Assembly (NCBI GenBank): GCA_026120185.1
Contig: JANUWF010002287.1
Span: 186,001 to 250,000, forward strand
Source: Voacanga thouarsii
Taxonomy: Eukaryota; Streptophyta; Magnoliopsida; Gentianales; Apocynaceae
DNA: 64,000 bases
Reading direction: 5' to 3'
Below, one piece after another: positions 21,373 to 33,020 of the stretch. Position 1 is the first letter of the stretch, and every line of letters starts with the position of its first letter. The notes under the pieces are model-generated. The model saw only the letters and a list, made by a program, of their open reading frames with translations, had not been told where the DNA came from and ran no database searches. The position numbers were made by a program, and so were the translations under genes.

Positions 21373-23313
21373 TTTTCAGCTTGTGTTCTTTAGGATTTTC
21401 GAAAAACCCTAGCTAGTAATTAAAATATTAGCTTGACTTTAGCTAGATAGATGTTGCCATGGATAGGTGGAATTAATGAATCCTTTTCCTACTAGGAAAT
21501 CTTGTTGATTTTAATCCTAGAATGTTTGCTAAAAATCTGGAAAAAAATTCCAGCAAATGCCGCCACTTCTTGAAGGACTTTTAGCTCAATCCAAACACTT
21601 CTAGGACTAGAGGAAATCCTATCCAAATCCTTGATAAAATCAGATTTTATTTCAATCCATATTCAATTAGGATTTTATTCCTTTTCCTAGCTGAATTTCG
21701 GCAGCCTTGTGTCACCACAAGCTGTCCGAAAATTCCAGCTTCTTAGCTACAATCCAACTCTGTAAATCCTAGCTCAAAACACCTAAATATTACTCATCAA
21801 TTTAGTGTACCTTAGCTGCACAAAACCAGAATTTTATTAACACAAAAACACTGAAATTCATCCAGCTTGTACACAGAAAATTCGGTCAGCTTTGTGGGAA
21901 TTTTGGCTAGCTTTGAACTTCTACTCCAACCGAAATTCTGCACACATAACCCACTGAAAAACCCCAGCTGATCAAGATATTTTCAGCACCCAAAACCCTT
22001 AATTTTCCTCTGGAAATTTCGGTCGAATTACAGCAGCCAAAACAATCCAAACCTTGTTACTCTTGCACAGAATTTTCACAGCACTTGCACAAGATTTTTC
22101 AGTCATCAAAACTCACTCAAACTCTTCCTTGTTTGGCCCAAAATTCTGAACACATTTAGCCCTTACCTTGAGCAGTATTTTAGCCAGCATAAAGGAGCAA
22201 AATTGCAGAATCTTTTCCTCAATTAAACTCCCCTAAAATCGGCAGCATGGAGACGCGCAACAAGCTGAAATTTTGCCTTTGCTGTCCATGAAACCTAAAG
22301 CCATTAGGAGTCTATCTAAACATCACCATCTAACCCTAAACCAATCTTCTCCAACTCTAAATCATAGCAACCATCTACCCTCTCCATTCTACACGAAAAT
22401 TTCAGCAATATCTCTCTGCAAAATTTTCGAAAACACAAGAGCTATTCTAAGCCAAAAGTTGAACACAAATTAAGGTAAGCACAAATCCTTTCAACCTCTT
22501 GATGCCGTTTTCTCTAATGATTCTTTTCTCTTTCTTCTACCCTTAAATCATGCCCTATAGAGGCTAATTTCCTCTTCTTCCTTAATTTTCAGTCAAGAGA
22601 AGCAAAGGAGGTAGCTTCTCTCTTCTTCTCAAGCGAACTCGGGACGATCACCATAGGAGCATCGAGACCTCATTACCCGGTAGTTGCAAGGTAAGGGAAT
22701 ACCCTCCCTTGATGCCGAAAGTAAAGTTTAATGGCAATTATTAGCGAGATAAACACGTGGTCGTAGTATATAATTTTTGGGGATTGAATAGTTTACTTGG
22801 AATTAAAAAAGAGATTGCGAATTGTTATGAAAATAAATGGGATTAGAGCATGTTTGAATTAATTGAGAACCTGATCATGATATTATATGGTTTAGATTAG
22901 GTGGATAATTGAGGAAAGCCAGCTGTGAATTTATCTCGTTATCCGAGGCATATCAAATAAGTCCTTGCATAAACTCTTTTATTAAATGTTGTGATGTAAG
23001 TCCTTTTATAAAACTGTTTTGTTAAATGTTGTGATGGCAAGTCCATATTGTGAAGCTTTGTAAAACTATTGTTAAACTATGTTTGCTTGGGTTGTAAATG
23101 TGGATATTTATTCTTTAAACGGTTTTGTCAAACTAATGATTTTATCAAGAAAACTATTCTTTTCCTTAAATTTTTAGAAATCTCTTTTAAAGAAAACCAC
23201 GTTTTACAAAGCCATGGTTTGGAAATATTTTGAATCAGGAATTGATGGATATGTTTTTTGAGTACTCAATAAGGGTAGGTTAACAATACTAGTCTTAGAG
23301 GGCTAGAGTAAGT

Positions 23314-23340
23314 CTTCTGGCAGGAGGCCACCTCCAGAAG
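23314..23340 (+). other. Mid-LTR hairpin, G version
   Basis: CTTCT and AGAAG enclose GGAGG-CCA-CCTCC with a 4-nt bulge. It recurs in the G-family LTRs (for example 29269-29296, 38204-38231 and, on minus, 19848-19875). In one copy only the bulge differs (GGAA in place of GGCA). Confidence 0.55.
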
Positions 23341-24023
23341 ATGAACTCTGCTTGAAATGGCGACAGTGTTGGTTGGTCAGGCCAGTCCGAGCTAGCATTA
23401 TACCTGAAAGGTATTATTTATATTCTCGGCATGGACACCCGGATGGTTTTGTTGGGTGTAGAGATGGAGGAGTATCTCACCCGGTGGGCTGTACACTCAC
23501 CTTGATCAGAACGCCTAATGTGTGGTAATCTGGTCCGGACAAGGTGCACAAAGTGCGGTGCCTTGGCCATTTTGTTCTCATGGAGCCCAACGTGTGGTGA
23601 CATGACTGTTTATTCTAGTGTTGGATTTATTTTGTACAAAGTGTGACCATTAGAAAACCCACTCCTTGCGAAAAGAGATTGTTTATGACTTGCCAAATTG
23701 TTTCTACAAATGTTTTCCACTTTGCATACACGAACTATTTAAAACACCATGTGCACACACAGGACTTACTGAGATTTATTCTCACACCGTTTTACGTCAT
23801 GTTTTCAGGGGATAGACTGTGCTGAGTCAGCGGGGCATGTAATAGTTGAAGCTTTTGCTATTTTCTCTATCCGTTCTAGGAGACAATTGTTGCTTATGCT
23901 TTTAAACAATATTTTGTTTTGCTCCAAGTTGAGCCTAATGTAATAAGAGTATTTCTTTATTTATCTAAGTTGATCATTTTGGAGATTGCCTTTACATTTT
24001 ATACCTCGTTCTAAAGACCCCTT

Positions 24024-24049
24024 GTCCTACGGGACGGGGCGACATCCCC
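24024..24049 (+). other. Terminal hairpins at the G2 5' LTR end
   Basis: GTCC-TACG-GGAC is followed by GGGG-CGACA-TCCC, then a weaker CCC/GGG pairing, ending 34 bases before the LTR end. The order and position match F1 and F2. Confidence 0.55.
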
Positions 24050-24085
24050 GCCCCTTTAGGGTACGTAGTCGTGGGGTGTTACAAG

Positions 24086-24098
24086 CGGTATCAGAGAC
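24086..24098 (+). other. Primer binding site of G2
   Basis: CGGTATCAGAGAC two bases after the LTR end is the initiator tRNA-Met primer site with the first T changed to C. G1 and G3 keep TGGTATCAGAGAC. Confidence 0.88.
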
Positions 24099-24159
24099 AT
24101 GGTTTAGGCAATTACTTGACTTGTGGGGTTCTATTTTCTTAAGTATTTTGACTTGGTGC

Positions 24160-24183
24160 TAATTTTTATCTTTTGTTTATAGG
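24160..24183 (+). promoter_or_regulatory. Splice-acceptor-like sequence before ORF0
   Basis: TGCTAAT, a plausible branch site, is followed by a T-rich stretch and TTTATAG immediately before the ORF0 ATG. G3 has the same words and G1 differs by one base. Donor-like AAG|GTAAG sites sit in the LTR. Splicing between them would remove the primer site from a subgenomic RNA. This is inferred, not shown. Confidence 0.4.
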
Positions 24184-24876
24184 ATGGTCAAAAGAGTTGT
24201 ATCGGCTGTCAGAGACTGGCCCGTTGGATGCGTGAGTCCACCTGTCCCACTACCCGTAGCTGATCCACCCGCGTCTGATTCAGAGAGAGAGCGTGAGCCG
24301 TCAGTGCTAGATGACTCGGTGGTTGAGACGGAGATAGAGGTTGAGGAGAGCTTAGGGGAAGATGAGGGAGATGAGGAGATGACGGAGTTGAGTGAGGGAG
24401 AGGTGGATGAGCTAGGGAATAAGGGAGATGATGAGAACGAGGGAGAGATGGTTGGTGTAGAAGGAGAGGATAAGGAGGTAATGAAGGTTGTTCTAGGAGA
24501 GAGATATGGTAGGCAGTCAGCTCTAGGAGGGGTAGATAAGGGAAAGAGGAAGCTAGAAGGGAGTCCTAAGGGGTGTGGACTCTGATATGGACTGGGTGTA
24601 GATGCCATGCTAAGGAGAAAGGGGTTTGTTGATCCAACTGACTTCGGGAGTGAGAGGCCTGCGCCTAAGGGTATAGTTAGATTAGCGTTGGACAAGCTCT
24701 ATGAGATGGCCATGAGAGCCAAGAGATGCCGAGAGGGTGAGTCAGGGCAGCCAAGTGGGAGTGTTGGTTTCGCGAGGAACTATATAGGGAGACCCGATAG
24801 TTCCGTGGGGTGGCCGGTGGAATCGGCCTCTGACTACTCCGATACCTCTGTTGAAACTAGGGAAAGTCGAACATAG
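24184..24876 (+). pseudogene. ORF0 of G2: extra acidic frame between LTR and gag
   Basis: A 693-base frame (230 codons plus stop) that starts MVKRVVSAVRDW and ends DTSVETRESRT. The first 110 residues are strongly acidic (for example EDEGDEEMTELSEGEVDE). The centre is basic (KGKRKLEGSPKG), and the last third is conserved around AMLRRKGFVDP, RPAPKG and RNYIGRPDSS. One in-frame TGA at 24583 replaces the Arg codon seen in G1 and G3 (CGA to TGA). The same 693-base frame occurs in G3 (30152-30844) and, with one base deleted, in G1. It starts 100 bases after the LTR and lies in a different frame from gag. I recognise no family; an accessory protein is an inference. Confidence 0.7.
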
Positions 24877-25192
24877 AAGACCAGCAACTTTTACTCTTTC
24901 TTTCTTTGGAATTTGCATACTTTTGCTTGTTTATCTTTTTCTTAAGGGAGCATGTGGCTTATAGGGCCTATCTATTATTTTAAATAAAAAGGGTATCGTA
25001 TGAGATGACCCCTTCTTTTCTGCAAAGAATGGTTTATATGACAAGCATGAGTTTCGTTTATTAGTTGATTTATCTCTACACGTTATCATCACATTCTCTT
25101 TTAGATGAGTACATTACTATCAACTGATCATGCACCTAAGCATATTCTTTTCCCCCTTGATAACTAACTGACCCTGAGTGAATGTGATTAAG

Positions 25193-26839
25193 ATGGCACC
25201 AAGATGCCGAACAGTTGTGCATAGCAGAACGGTGCAGGAGAGTGCATCCTCCTCCCCGGAGTTTGAACAGATGCGTCGTTCCACCCCCGATGTGGAAGAG
25301 CACCTGCCAGGAGAGCAGGAGATAGCCTCGGAGAGGTCACGGGATGTGACCATGGGTCGGGCCTTCGACAAGATGGCCTCGATCCTACAGAACTTGACCA
25401 AAAAAGTGGACAAGGTGACCAGGAAACCACCGCGGGGAGAGGATGAGGCCCTGGAGCGTTTTCTGAAGTTCCAGCCTCCCACATTCCAGGGGGAGGTGGA
25501 ACAGGATGAGAAAGCCAAGCAATGGATTGAGTAGATGGAGGACATTTTCGCTACTCTGTAGTACTCAAAAGAGAGGATGGTGAAGTTTGCTGCTTTTCGG
25601 CGAAGGGGACCGTCTCGGGCATGGTGGCAGCGAGTACGGGGTGATTGGGATAAGGAGGAGAAGGAGTGGACTTGGGACGATTTTACAGAAGCTTTCCAGG
25701 CTGAGTACATTCCTCGATGGGTGGCTGAGAAGAGGGAGGACGAATTCCAGACCCTCAGGCAGGGAGGCATGACCGTGGTACAATACGCAGCCCGATTCAT
25801 GCAGTTGTCCAAGTACTGCAAGTGCTTAGTAGATACAGAGCAGAAGCGCACCCGGTAATTCCTGAAAGGGCTAAGGCCAGATTTGAGGAAGGCGTTGGCT
25901 CCATCACCGCCAACGTCGTACACCGCCGCAGTGGATGCAGCTTCCCGGACGGAGAACGAAGATCGGCACCGACCGGTGAACCGACCTTTCCAACCAAGTC
26001 GTCCATCTATGAGGCCTTCAGGCAATAAGCGACCTGCTGGTTCTATGCCGTGTGGAAATCGGGGTAAGCAGCCTCGAGTGCTTGTAGCCGGATCAATGCA
26101 AGGCAACCTGAACAGCTGACTATGTGGGAAGCGAGGCCACACCGAGAGAAACTGCTGGGGTAGCGGGGGTGTGAGAAGGTGTTTCTACTGCGGAGACCCA
26201 GGACATCGGAGAAACGTCTGCCCCAAACCCTTAAGGATTGAGCAGACCGCGCCGGCCCAACCAATGGGAGGAAATAGATGTGCCGCTGCTGGACCAGCTG
26301 GAGCGGGAGGCCTGAAGTCCTAGGTGAAGGCCAATGTTTTTCCCCTGAACCGAGAAGAAGTCGAAGTGGACGCCGCCGTGATCGAAGGTAACCTTTCTAT
26401 CCAAGGTTGTCTTGTTAATGTTTTGATAGGTCCAGGATCTACACACTCTTACGTAAGTAAAGTATGTGCTTCACAACTGGGCAGGGAAGGAAATGAGCTA
26501 CCTTATACCCTAGTAGTTAGTTCCCCCTTGGGAAAGGTGGTGGAAGCAGGCAAGAAAATGGGAAGTTGTGGAGTTGAGGTTGGGAAGGAGATTCTGGAGG
26601 CCGACCTTATAATCCTGGCCATGGACGGTTATGACATGATCTTGGGCATTGACTGGTTGTCGAAACACGGAGCTCGTGTGGACTACAAGGTCAATACGGT
26701 GCAGTTTGTGAGACCTGGACGGGATGTAATTGACTTCAATGGCAAGTGAACGAAGGAACTGAAATTCCTTATTGCTGGAGCTAAAGCCCGGAAGTTACTC
26801 AGGAAAGGATGTACATGATATTTGGCGTATCTCCTAAAC
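25193..26839 (+). pseudogene. G2 gag and protease, broken and cut by G3
   Basis: The start MAPRCRTVVHSRT is chosen because the upstream ATG present in G1 and G2 is followed by a stop in G3. Gag shows LERFLKFQPPTFQGEVEQ, PSRAWWQRVRGDW and FQAEYIPRWVAEK, then a CCHC knuckle CFYCGDPGHRRNVC near 26180-26220. The protease region has NVLIGPGSTHSYVSKVC, where the active-site Asp of G1 and G3 (IDPGSTH) is Gly. In-frame stops include TAG at 25532 and others near 25560, 25857 and 26118. At 26839 the reading enters G3; the next codons resume at 38989. Confidence 0.88.
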
Positions 26840-29800
26840 TGTAATAACCCGGCTAAAACCACCTTTGACTATGGGGAAAAGTCATGCATTGCATAGCATC
26901 TTGCATTTTATGTGGTAGCTAGAATAATTTTAATTGCATGGAAGCATGTGAATTTTTCCATTGCTCTTGTATTTGAATTAATTGATGTGAAATAGTTATG
27001 TTGTTAAAGACTTGTTTAAAGGAGGTTTGGTCGAAGATTTGGAAGGATGAGTATTGGGTGGTAAGAACTTCTTGTAGAAAAATTAGCATTAGAGTTGTTT
27101 TGGAATAGCGGGGAGGTTGGTGATTTCTTTTTGTGACCCGAGTTCGAATCCTACCTTTTGTGAAGTTAGTTTCTCTTCTTGAAATTCTTTTCTTTAGACC
27201 ATTTCTTATCTTGGCCGAAAAAGAATCTAGCTATCCTAGAGAAATTTTAGTATTTTTACTCTAAGGAAATAAGTCTCTATATTTATTTCCTAAATTCAAG
27301 GACTTTGATGTGAATAAAGTTTACCTTTAATTTTCAGCTTATGTTCCTTAGGATTTTTGAAAAACCCTAGCTAGTAATTAAAATATTAGCTTGATTTTAT
27401 CTAGATAGATGTTGCCATGGATAGGTGGAATTAATGAGTCCTTTTCCTAGTAGGAAATCTTGTTGATTTCAATCATAGAATGTTAGCTAAAAATCTGGAG
27501 AAAAATTCCAGCAAGTGCTGCCACTTCTTGGAGGACTTGTAGCTCAATCCAAACTCTTCTAGGACTAGAGGAAATCCTATCCAAATCCTTGATAAAATCA
27601 GATTTTATTTCAATCCAAATTCAACTAGGATTTTCTTCCTTTTCCTAGCTGAATTTCGGCAGCCTTGTGTCACCACAAGCTGTCCGAAAATTCCAGCTTC
27701 TTAGCTACAATCCAACTCTGTAAATCCTAGCTCAAAACACCTAAATATTCCTCATCAATTCAGGGTACCTTAGCTGCACAAAACCAGAATTTTATTCACA
27801 CAAAAACACTGAAATTCGTCCAGCTCATGCACAGGAATTTCGTCAGCTTGGTGCAGGAATTTCGGCCAGCTGTTGTGTTCCTACTCTAACCGAAATTCTG
27901 CACACAAAACACACCAAAAACCCCGGATGATCAAGCTATTTTCAATGCCCAAAACCCCCAATTTTCCTCTGGAAATTTTGGTAGAAGTACAGCAGCCAAA
28001 ACAGTCCAAACCTTGTTACTCTTGCACAGAATTTTCATAGCACTTGCACAGGATTTTTCAGTCATCAAAACTCACTCAAACTCTTCCTTGTTTGGCCCAA
28101 AATTCTGAACACATTCAGCCCTTCCCTTGAGCAGTATTTCGGCCAGCATAAAGGAGCAAAATTGCAGAATCTTTTCCTCCATTAAACGCCCCTAAAATTG
28201 GCAGCAAGGAGACGCGCAACAAGCTGAAATTTTGCCTTTGCTGTCCATGAAACCTAAAGCCATTAGGAGTCTTTCTAAACATCACCATCTAACCCTAAAC
28301 CAATCTTCTCCAACTCTAAATCATAGCAATCATCTACCCTCTCCATTCTACACGAAAATTTCAGCAACATCTCTCTGCAAATTTTCGAAAACTCAAGACT
28401 ATTCCAAGCAAAAATCGAACACACCTTAAGGTAAGAACAAATCCTCTCAACCTCTTGATGCCGTTTTCTCTAATGATTCTTTTCTCTTTCTTCTACCCTT
28501 AAATCACGCCCTATAGAAGTTGATTTCATCTTCTTCTTTAATTGTCGGTCAAGAGGAGAAAAGGAGGTAGCTTTTCTCTCCTTTTCAAGCGAACTCGGGA
28601 TGATCACCACAGGAGCATCGAGACCTCATTACTCGGTAGTTGCAAGGTAAGGGAATACTCTCCCTAGATGCTGAAAGTAAAGTGTAATGGTGTTTATTAG
28701 CGAGATAAACATGTGGTCATTGTATATGATGCTTGGGGATTGAATAGTTTACTTGGAATTAAATAGGAGATTGCGAATTGTTATGAAAATAAATGGGATT
28801 AGAGCATGTTTGAATTAATTGAGACCCTGATCATGATATTATATGATTTAGATCAGGAGGATAATTGAGGAAAGCCAGCTATGAATTTATCTCGTTATCC
28901 GAGGCATATCAAGTAAGTCCGTGCATAAACTCTTTTATTAAACGTTGTGATGGCAAGTTCTTTTATAAACTGTTTTGTTAAATGTTGTGATGGCAAGTCC
29001 ATGTTGTGAAGCTTTGTAATGCTATTGTTAAACTATGTTTTCTTGGGTTGTAAACGTGGATATTTATTATTTAAACGGTTTTGTCAAACTAATGATTTTA
29101 TCAAAAAAACTATTCTTTTCCTTAAATTTTTAGAAATCTCTTTTAAAGAAAACCACGTTTTACAAAGCCAAGGTTTCGAAATATTTTGAATCAGGAATTG
29201 ACGGATATGTTCGTTGAGTACTCAATAAGGGTAGGCTAACAATACTAGTCTTAGAGGGCTAGCGTAAGTCTTCTGGCAGGAGGCCACCTCCAGAAGATGA
29301 ACTCTGCTCGAAAAGGCGACAGTGTTGGTTGGTCAGGCCAGTCCGAGCTTGCATGTGTACTTGGTATGGTATCACTTATATTCCCGGCGTGGACACCTGG
29401 ATGATTTTGTTGGGTGTAGAGATGGAGGACTATCTCACCCGGTGAGCTGTACACTCACCTTGATTAGAACGCCCAACGTGTGGTAATCTGGTCCGGACAA
29501 GGTGCACAAAGTGTGGTGCCTTGTCCAATTTGTTCTCATGGAGCCCAACGTGTGGTGACATGACTTTTATCCGAGTAGAGGTTTTATTTTGTACAAAGTG
29601 TGACAATGAGAAAAACCCACTCCTTGCGAAAAGTGATTGTTTATGACTTGCCAAATTGTTTTTACAAATGTTTTCCACTTTGCATACACTAATTATTCAA
29701 AACACCATGTGCACACACATGACTTACTGAGATTTATTCTCATACCTTTTTACATCATGTTTTCAGGGGATAGACTATGCTGAGTCAGCGGGGCATGTAG

Positions 29801-30051
29801 TAGTTGAAGCTGTTGCTATTTTCTCTATCCGTTCTAGGAGACATTTGTTGCTTATGCTTCTGAACAATATTTTATTTTATTCCGTTTTGCTCCAAGTTGG
29901 GCCTTATGTAATAAGAGTATTTCGTCATTTATCTAAGTTGATCCTTTTGGAGATTGCCTTTATATTTTATACCTCGTTCTAAAGACCCCTTGTCCTACGG
30001 GACGGGGCGACATCCCCGCCCTTTTAGGGTACGTAGTCGTGTGGTGTTACT
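26840..30051 (+). mobile_element. G3 5' LTR
   Basis: A 3212-bp LTR starting TGTAATAACCCGG and ending GTGTTACT, where the terminal CA has become CT. It has the same internal modules as the G2 LTR: tRNA-like words near 27105-27155, donor-like AAG|GTAAG sites near 28430 and 28646, a hairpin at 29269-29296 and terminal hairpins near 29990-30020. Confidence 0.92.
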
Positions 30052-30053
30052 AG

Positions 30054-30066
30054 TGGTATCAGAGAC
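30054..30066 (+). other. Primer binding site of G3
   Basis: TGGTATCAGAGAC, two bases after the LTR, complementary to the initiator tRNA-Met 3' end. Confidence 0.92.
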
Positions 30067-30151
30067 ATGGTTTACGAAATTACTTGACTTGTGGGGTTCT
30101 ATTTCCTTAAGTATTCTGACCTGGTGCTAATTTTTATCTTTTGTTTATAGG

Positions 30152-30844
30152 ATGGTCAAAAGAGTTTTATCGGCTGTCAGAGACTGGCTCGCTGGCTGCG
30201 GAAATCCACCTGCCCCACTACCCGTGTCCGATCCACCCGCGTCTAATTCTGAGAGGGTGCGTGATCCGTCAGTGCTAGGTGACTCGGTGGTTGAGACGGA
30301 GATAGAGGTCGAGAAGAGTCTAGGGGAAGATGAGGGAGATGAGGAGACGGTGGAGTTGAGTGAGGGAGAGGTAGTCGAGCTTGGGAATGAGGGAGACGAT
30401 GAGAACGAGAGAGAGATGGTTGGCGTAGAAAGAGAGGACAATGAGGTAATGGAGGTTGTCCCGCGAGAGGGAGACGGTAGGCAGTCAGCTCTAGGAGGGG
30501 TAGATAAGGGAATGAGGAAGCTAGAAGGGAGTCCTAAGAGGTGTGGACTCCGATATGGACTGGGTGTAGATGCTATGCTAAGGAGAAAGGGGTTGGTTGA
30601 TCCATCTGATTTTGGGAGTGTGAGGCCTGCTCCTAAGGGTATAGTTAGATTAGCGTTGGACAAGCTCTATGAGACGGCCATGAGAGGCAAGATATGCCGA
30701 GAGGGAGAGTCAGTGCAGCCAAGTGGAAGCGTTAGTTTCGTGAGGAACTACATAGGGAGACCCGATAGCTCCGTGGGGTAGCTGGTGCAATCGACCTCTG
30801 ACGACTCCGATACCTCTGTTGAAACTAGGGAGAGTCGAACATAG
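30152..30844 (+). pseudogene. ORF0 of G3
   Basis: The same 693-base frame as in G2. It starts MVKRVLSAVRDW, has an acidic first half and a conserved C-terminal third (LRYGLGVDAMLRRKGLVDPS, FVRNYIGRPDSSVG). A single TAG at 30779 replaces the Trp codon present in the other copies (TGG to TAG). No indels relative to G2. The acceptor-like TTTATAG lies directly before the ATG. Function unknown. Confidence 0.7.
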
Positions 30845-31159
30845 AAGACCAGCAGTTTTTACTCTTTCTTTCTTTGGAATTTGCATACTTTTCTTGTTTA
30901 TCTTTTCCTTAAGGGAGCATGTGGCTCATAGGGCCTATCTATTACTTTAAATAAAAAGGGTACCGTATGAGATGACCCCTTCTTTTCTGCAAAGAATGGT
31001 TTATATGACAAGCATGAGTTTCATTTATTACATGATTTATCTCTGTACGTTATCATCACATTCTCTTTTAGATGAGTACATTACTATCAACTGATCAAGC
31101 ACCTAAGCATATTCTTTTCCCCCTTGATAACTAACTGACCCTGAGTGAATGTAATTAAG

Positions 31160-32330
31160 ATGGCACCAAGACGTCGAACAGTTGTGCATAGCAGAACGGT
31201 GAGGAGTGTGCATCCTCCACCCTGGAGTTTGAACAGATGCGTCGTTCCACCCCCGATGTGGAAGAGCACCTGCCAGGAGAGCAAGAGATAGCTTTGGAGA
31301 GGTCACGGGATGTGACAATGGGTCAGGCCTTCGATTAGATGGCCTCGATCCTACAGAACTTGACCAAAAAAGTGGACAAGGTGACCAGGAAACCACCGCG
31401 GGGTGAGGATGAAGCCCTGGAGTGTTTCCTGAAGTTCCAGCCTCCCACATTCCAGGGAGAGGTGGAACAGGATGAGAAAGCCGAGCAATGGATTGAGCAG
31501 ATGGAGGACATTTTCGCTACTCTGCTGTACTCGGAAGAGAGGATGGTGAAGTTTGCTGCTTTTCGGCTAAGGGGACCGTCTCGGGTATGGTGGCAGCGAG
31601 TACGGGGTGATTGGGACAAGGAGGAGCAGGAGTGGACCTGGGACAACTTTACGGAGGCTTTCCGGGCCGAGTACATTCCTCGATGGGTGGCTGAGAAGTG
31701 GGAGGACGAATTCCAGACCCTCAGGCAGGGAGGCTTGACCGTGGCCCTATACGCAGCCCGATTCATGCAGTTGTCCAAGTATTGTAAGTGCTTGATAGAT
31801 ACAAAGCAGAAGCGCTCCCGGCAATTCGTGAAATGGCAAAGGCCAGATTTGAGGAAGGCGTTGGCTCCATCACCGCCAACGTCGTACACCGCCGCAGTGG
31901 ACGCAGCTTCCCGGACGGAGAACGAAGATCGGCACCGACCGGTGAACCGACCATTCCAACCAAGTCGTCCACCTATGAGGCCTTCAGGCAATAAGCGACC
32001 TGCGGGTTCTATGCCGTGGGGAAATCGGGGTAAGCAGCCTCGAGTGCCTGTAGCCAGATCAGTGCAAGGCAGCCTGAACTGCCAACTGTGTAGGAAGCGA
32101 GGCCACACCGAGAGAAACTGCTAGGGTAGCGGGGGTGTGATAAGGTGTTTCTACTGCGGAGACCCAGGACATCGGAGAAACGTCTGCCCCAAACCCTTAA
32201 GGAATGAGGAGACCGCGTCGACCAAGCCAATGGGAGGTAATAGCGGTGCCGCTACTGGACCAGCCGGAGCGGGAGGCCTGAAGCCCATGGGAAGGCCAAA
32301 TTTTTTGCCCTGGGCCGAGAAGAAGTCGGA
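31160..32330 (+). pseudogene. G3 gag with CCHC knuckle
   Basis: It starts MAPRRRTVVHSRT. One base is missing near 31200, which shifts the frame, and TAG at 31336 replaces a Lys codon. From 31339 the main gag domain is open: ECFLKFQPPTFQGEVEQDEK, PSRVWWQRVRGDWDKEEQE, FRAEYIPRWVAEKWEDEFQT and RFMQLSKYCK. Before the knuckle [14 protein letters not shown] a TAG (TGG in G1) interrupts at 32122. A second knuckle follows, CFYCGDPGHRRNVC (about 32149-32190). Two CCHC fingers are thus visible. Gag packages the RNA. Confidence 0.9.
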
Positions 32331-33020
32331 GTGGACGCCGCCGTGATCGAAGGAAACCTTTCTATCCAAGGTTGTCTTGTTAATGTTCTGATAGATCCAG
32401 GATCTACACACTCTTATGTAAGTAAAGTATGTGCTTCACGTCTGGGCTGGGAAGGAAATGAACTACCTTATACCCTAGTAGTTAGTTCCCCCTTGGGATG
32501 GGTGGTGGAAGCAGGCAAGAAAATGGGAAGTTGTGGAGTTGAGGTTGGGAAGGAGATTCTGGAGGCCGACCTTATAATCCTGGCCATGGACGGTTATGAC
32601 TTGATCTTAGGCATGGACCGGTTGTCGAAGCACGGAGCTCGTGTGGACTGCAAGATTAAGACGGTGCAGTTTGTGAGACCTGGACGGGATGTAATTGAAT
32701 TCAATGGCAAGCGAATGAAGGAACTGAAATATCTTATTACTGGAGCTAAAGCCCGGAAGTTGCTCAAGAAAGGATGTGCGGGATACTTGGCGTATCTCCT
32801 AAACAAACCAAAGGACCAGTGTACCTTGGAAAGTACGGAGGTAGTGAAAGACTTTTCGGATGTGTTCCCTACGGAGCTCACTTCCCTGCCCCCTGAACGG
32901 GAAGTTGAGTTCACTGTGGATCTAATTCCCGGAGCAGAACCGGTATCCAGAACCCCCTACCGGATGGCACCGACAGAGTTGAAGGAGTTAAAGGAGCAAT
33001 TGGAGGAATTGCTAAGGTAA
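32331..33020 (+). pseudogene. G3 protease and start of reverse transcriptase
   Basis: An open frame of 229 codons. [20 protein letters not shown] holds the protease site of this lineage (D-P-G in place of D-S/T-G) and LGMDRLSKHGARVDC is the second conserved block (usually MDWLSKH). The segment [20 protein letters not shown] and [20 protein letters not shown] is the linker into RT. A TAA at 33018, where G1 has CAA, ends the frame. Confidence 0.9.

Larger units (their letters stand above)
20881..24083 (+). mobile_element. G2 5' LTR
   Basis: A 3203-bp LTR with TG...CA ends. Features along it are a tRNA-like module (21144-21193), a 66-codon frame (21172-21372) kept in four of the five LTRs that retain this region, donor-like sites AAG|GTAAG at 22474 and 22690, a hairpin at 23314-23340 and three terminal hairpins (24024-24049). 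The LTR would supply promoter and polyadenylation signals; I cannot place a TATA box with confidence, although CTATATTTAT near 21313 is possible. Confidence 0.92.

Noticed and set aside
23418..23603. Conserved 60-76 codon frames in the 3' part of the G LTRs (antisense HENK...STPNKTI type and sense FAYTNYLKHHVHT type)
   Set aside because: They recur because the LTRs are near-identical. They fall in the block shared with F LTRs, where the frame is not kept.
24177..24695. 172-codon Ser/Thr/Pro-rich minus-strand frame opposite ORF0 (also 30663-30145 and 46757-47188 on the other strand)
   Set aside because: It is the antisense of the acidic, GAG/GAT-rich ORF0. Its composition follows from that, and its antisense position has no start context or splice signal.
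25120..26142. 340-codon minus frame opposite G2 gag (similar at 32108-31335)
   Set aside because: It is the shadow of gag, which has the known motifs on the plus strand.
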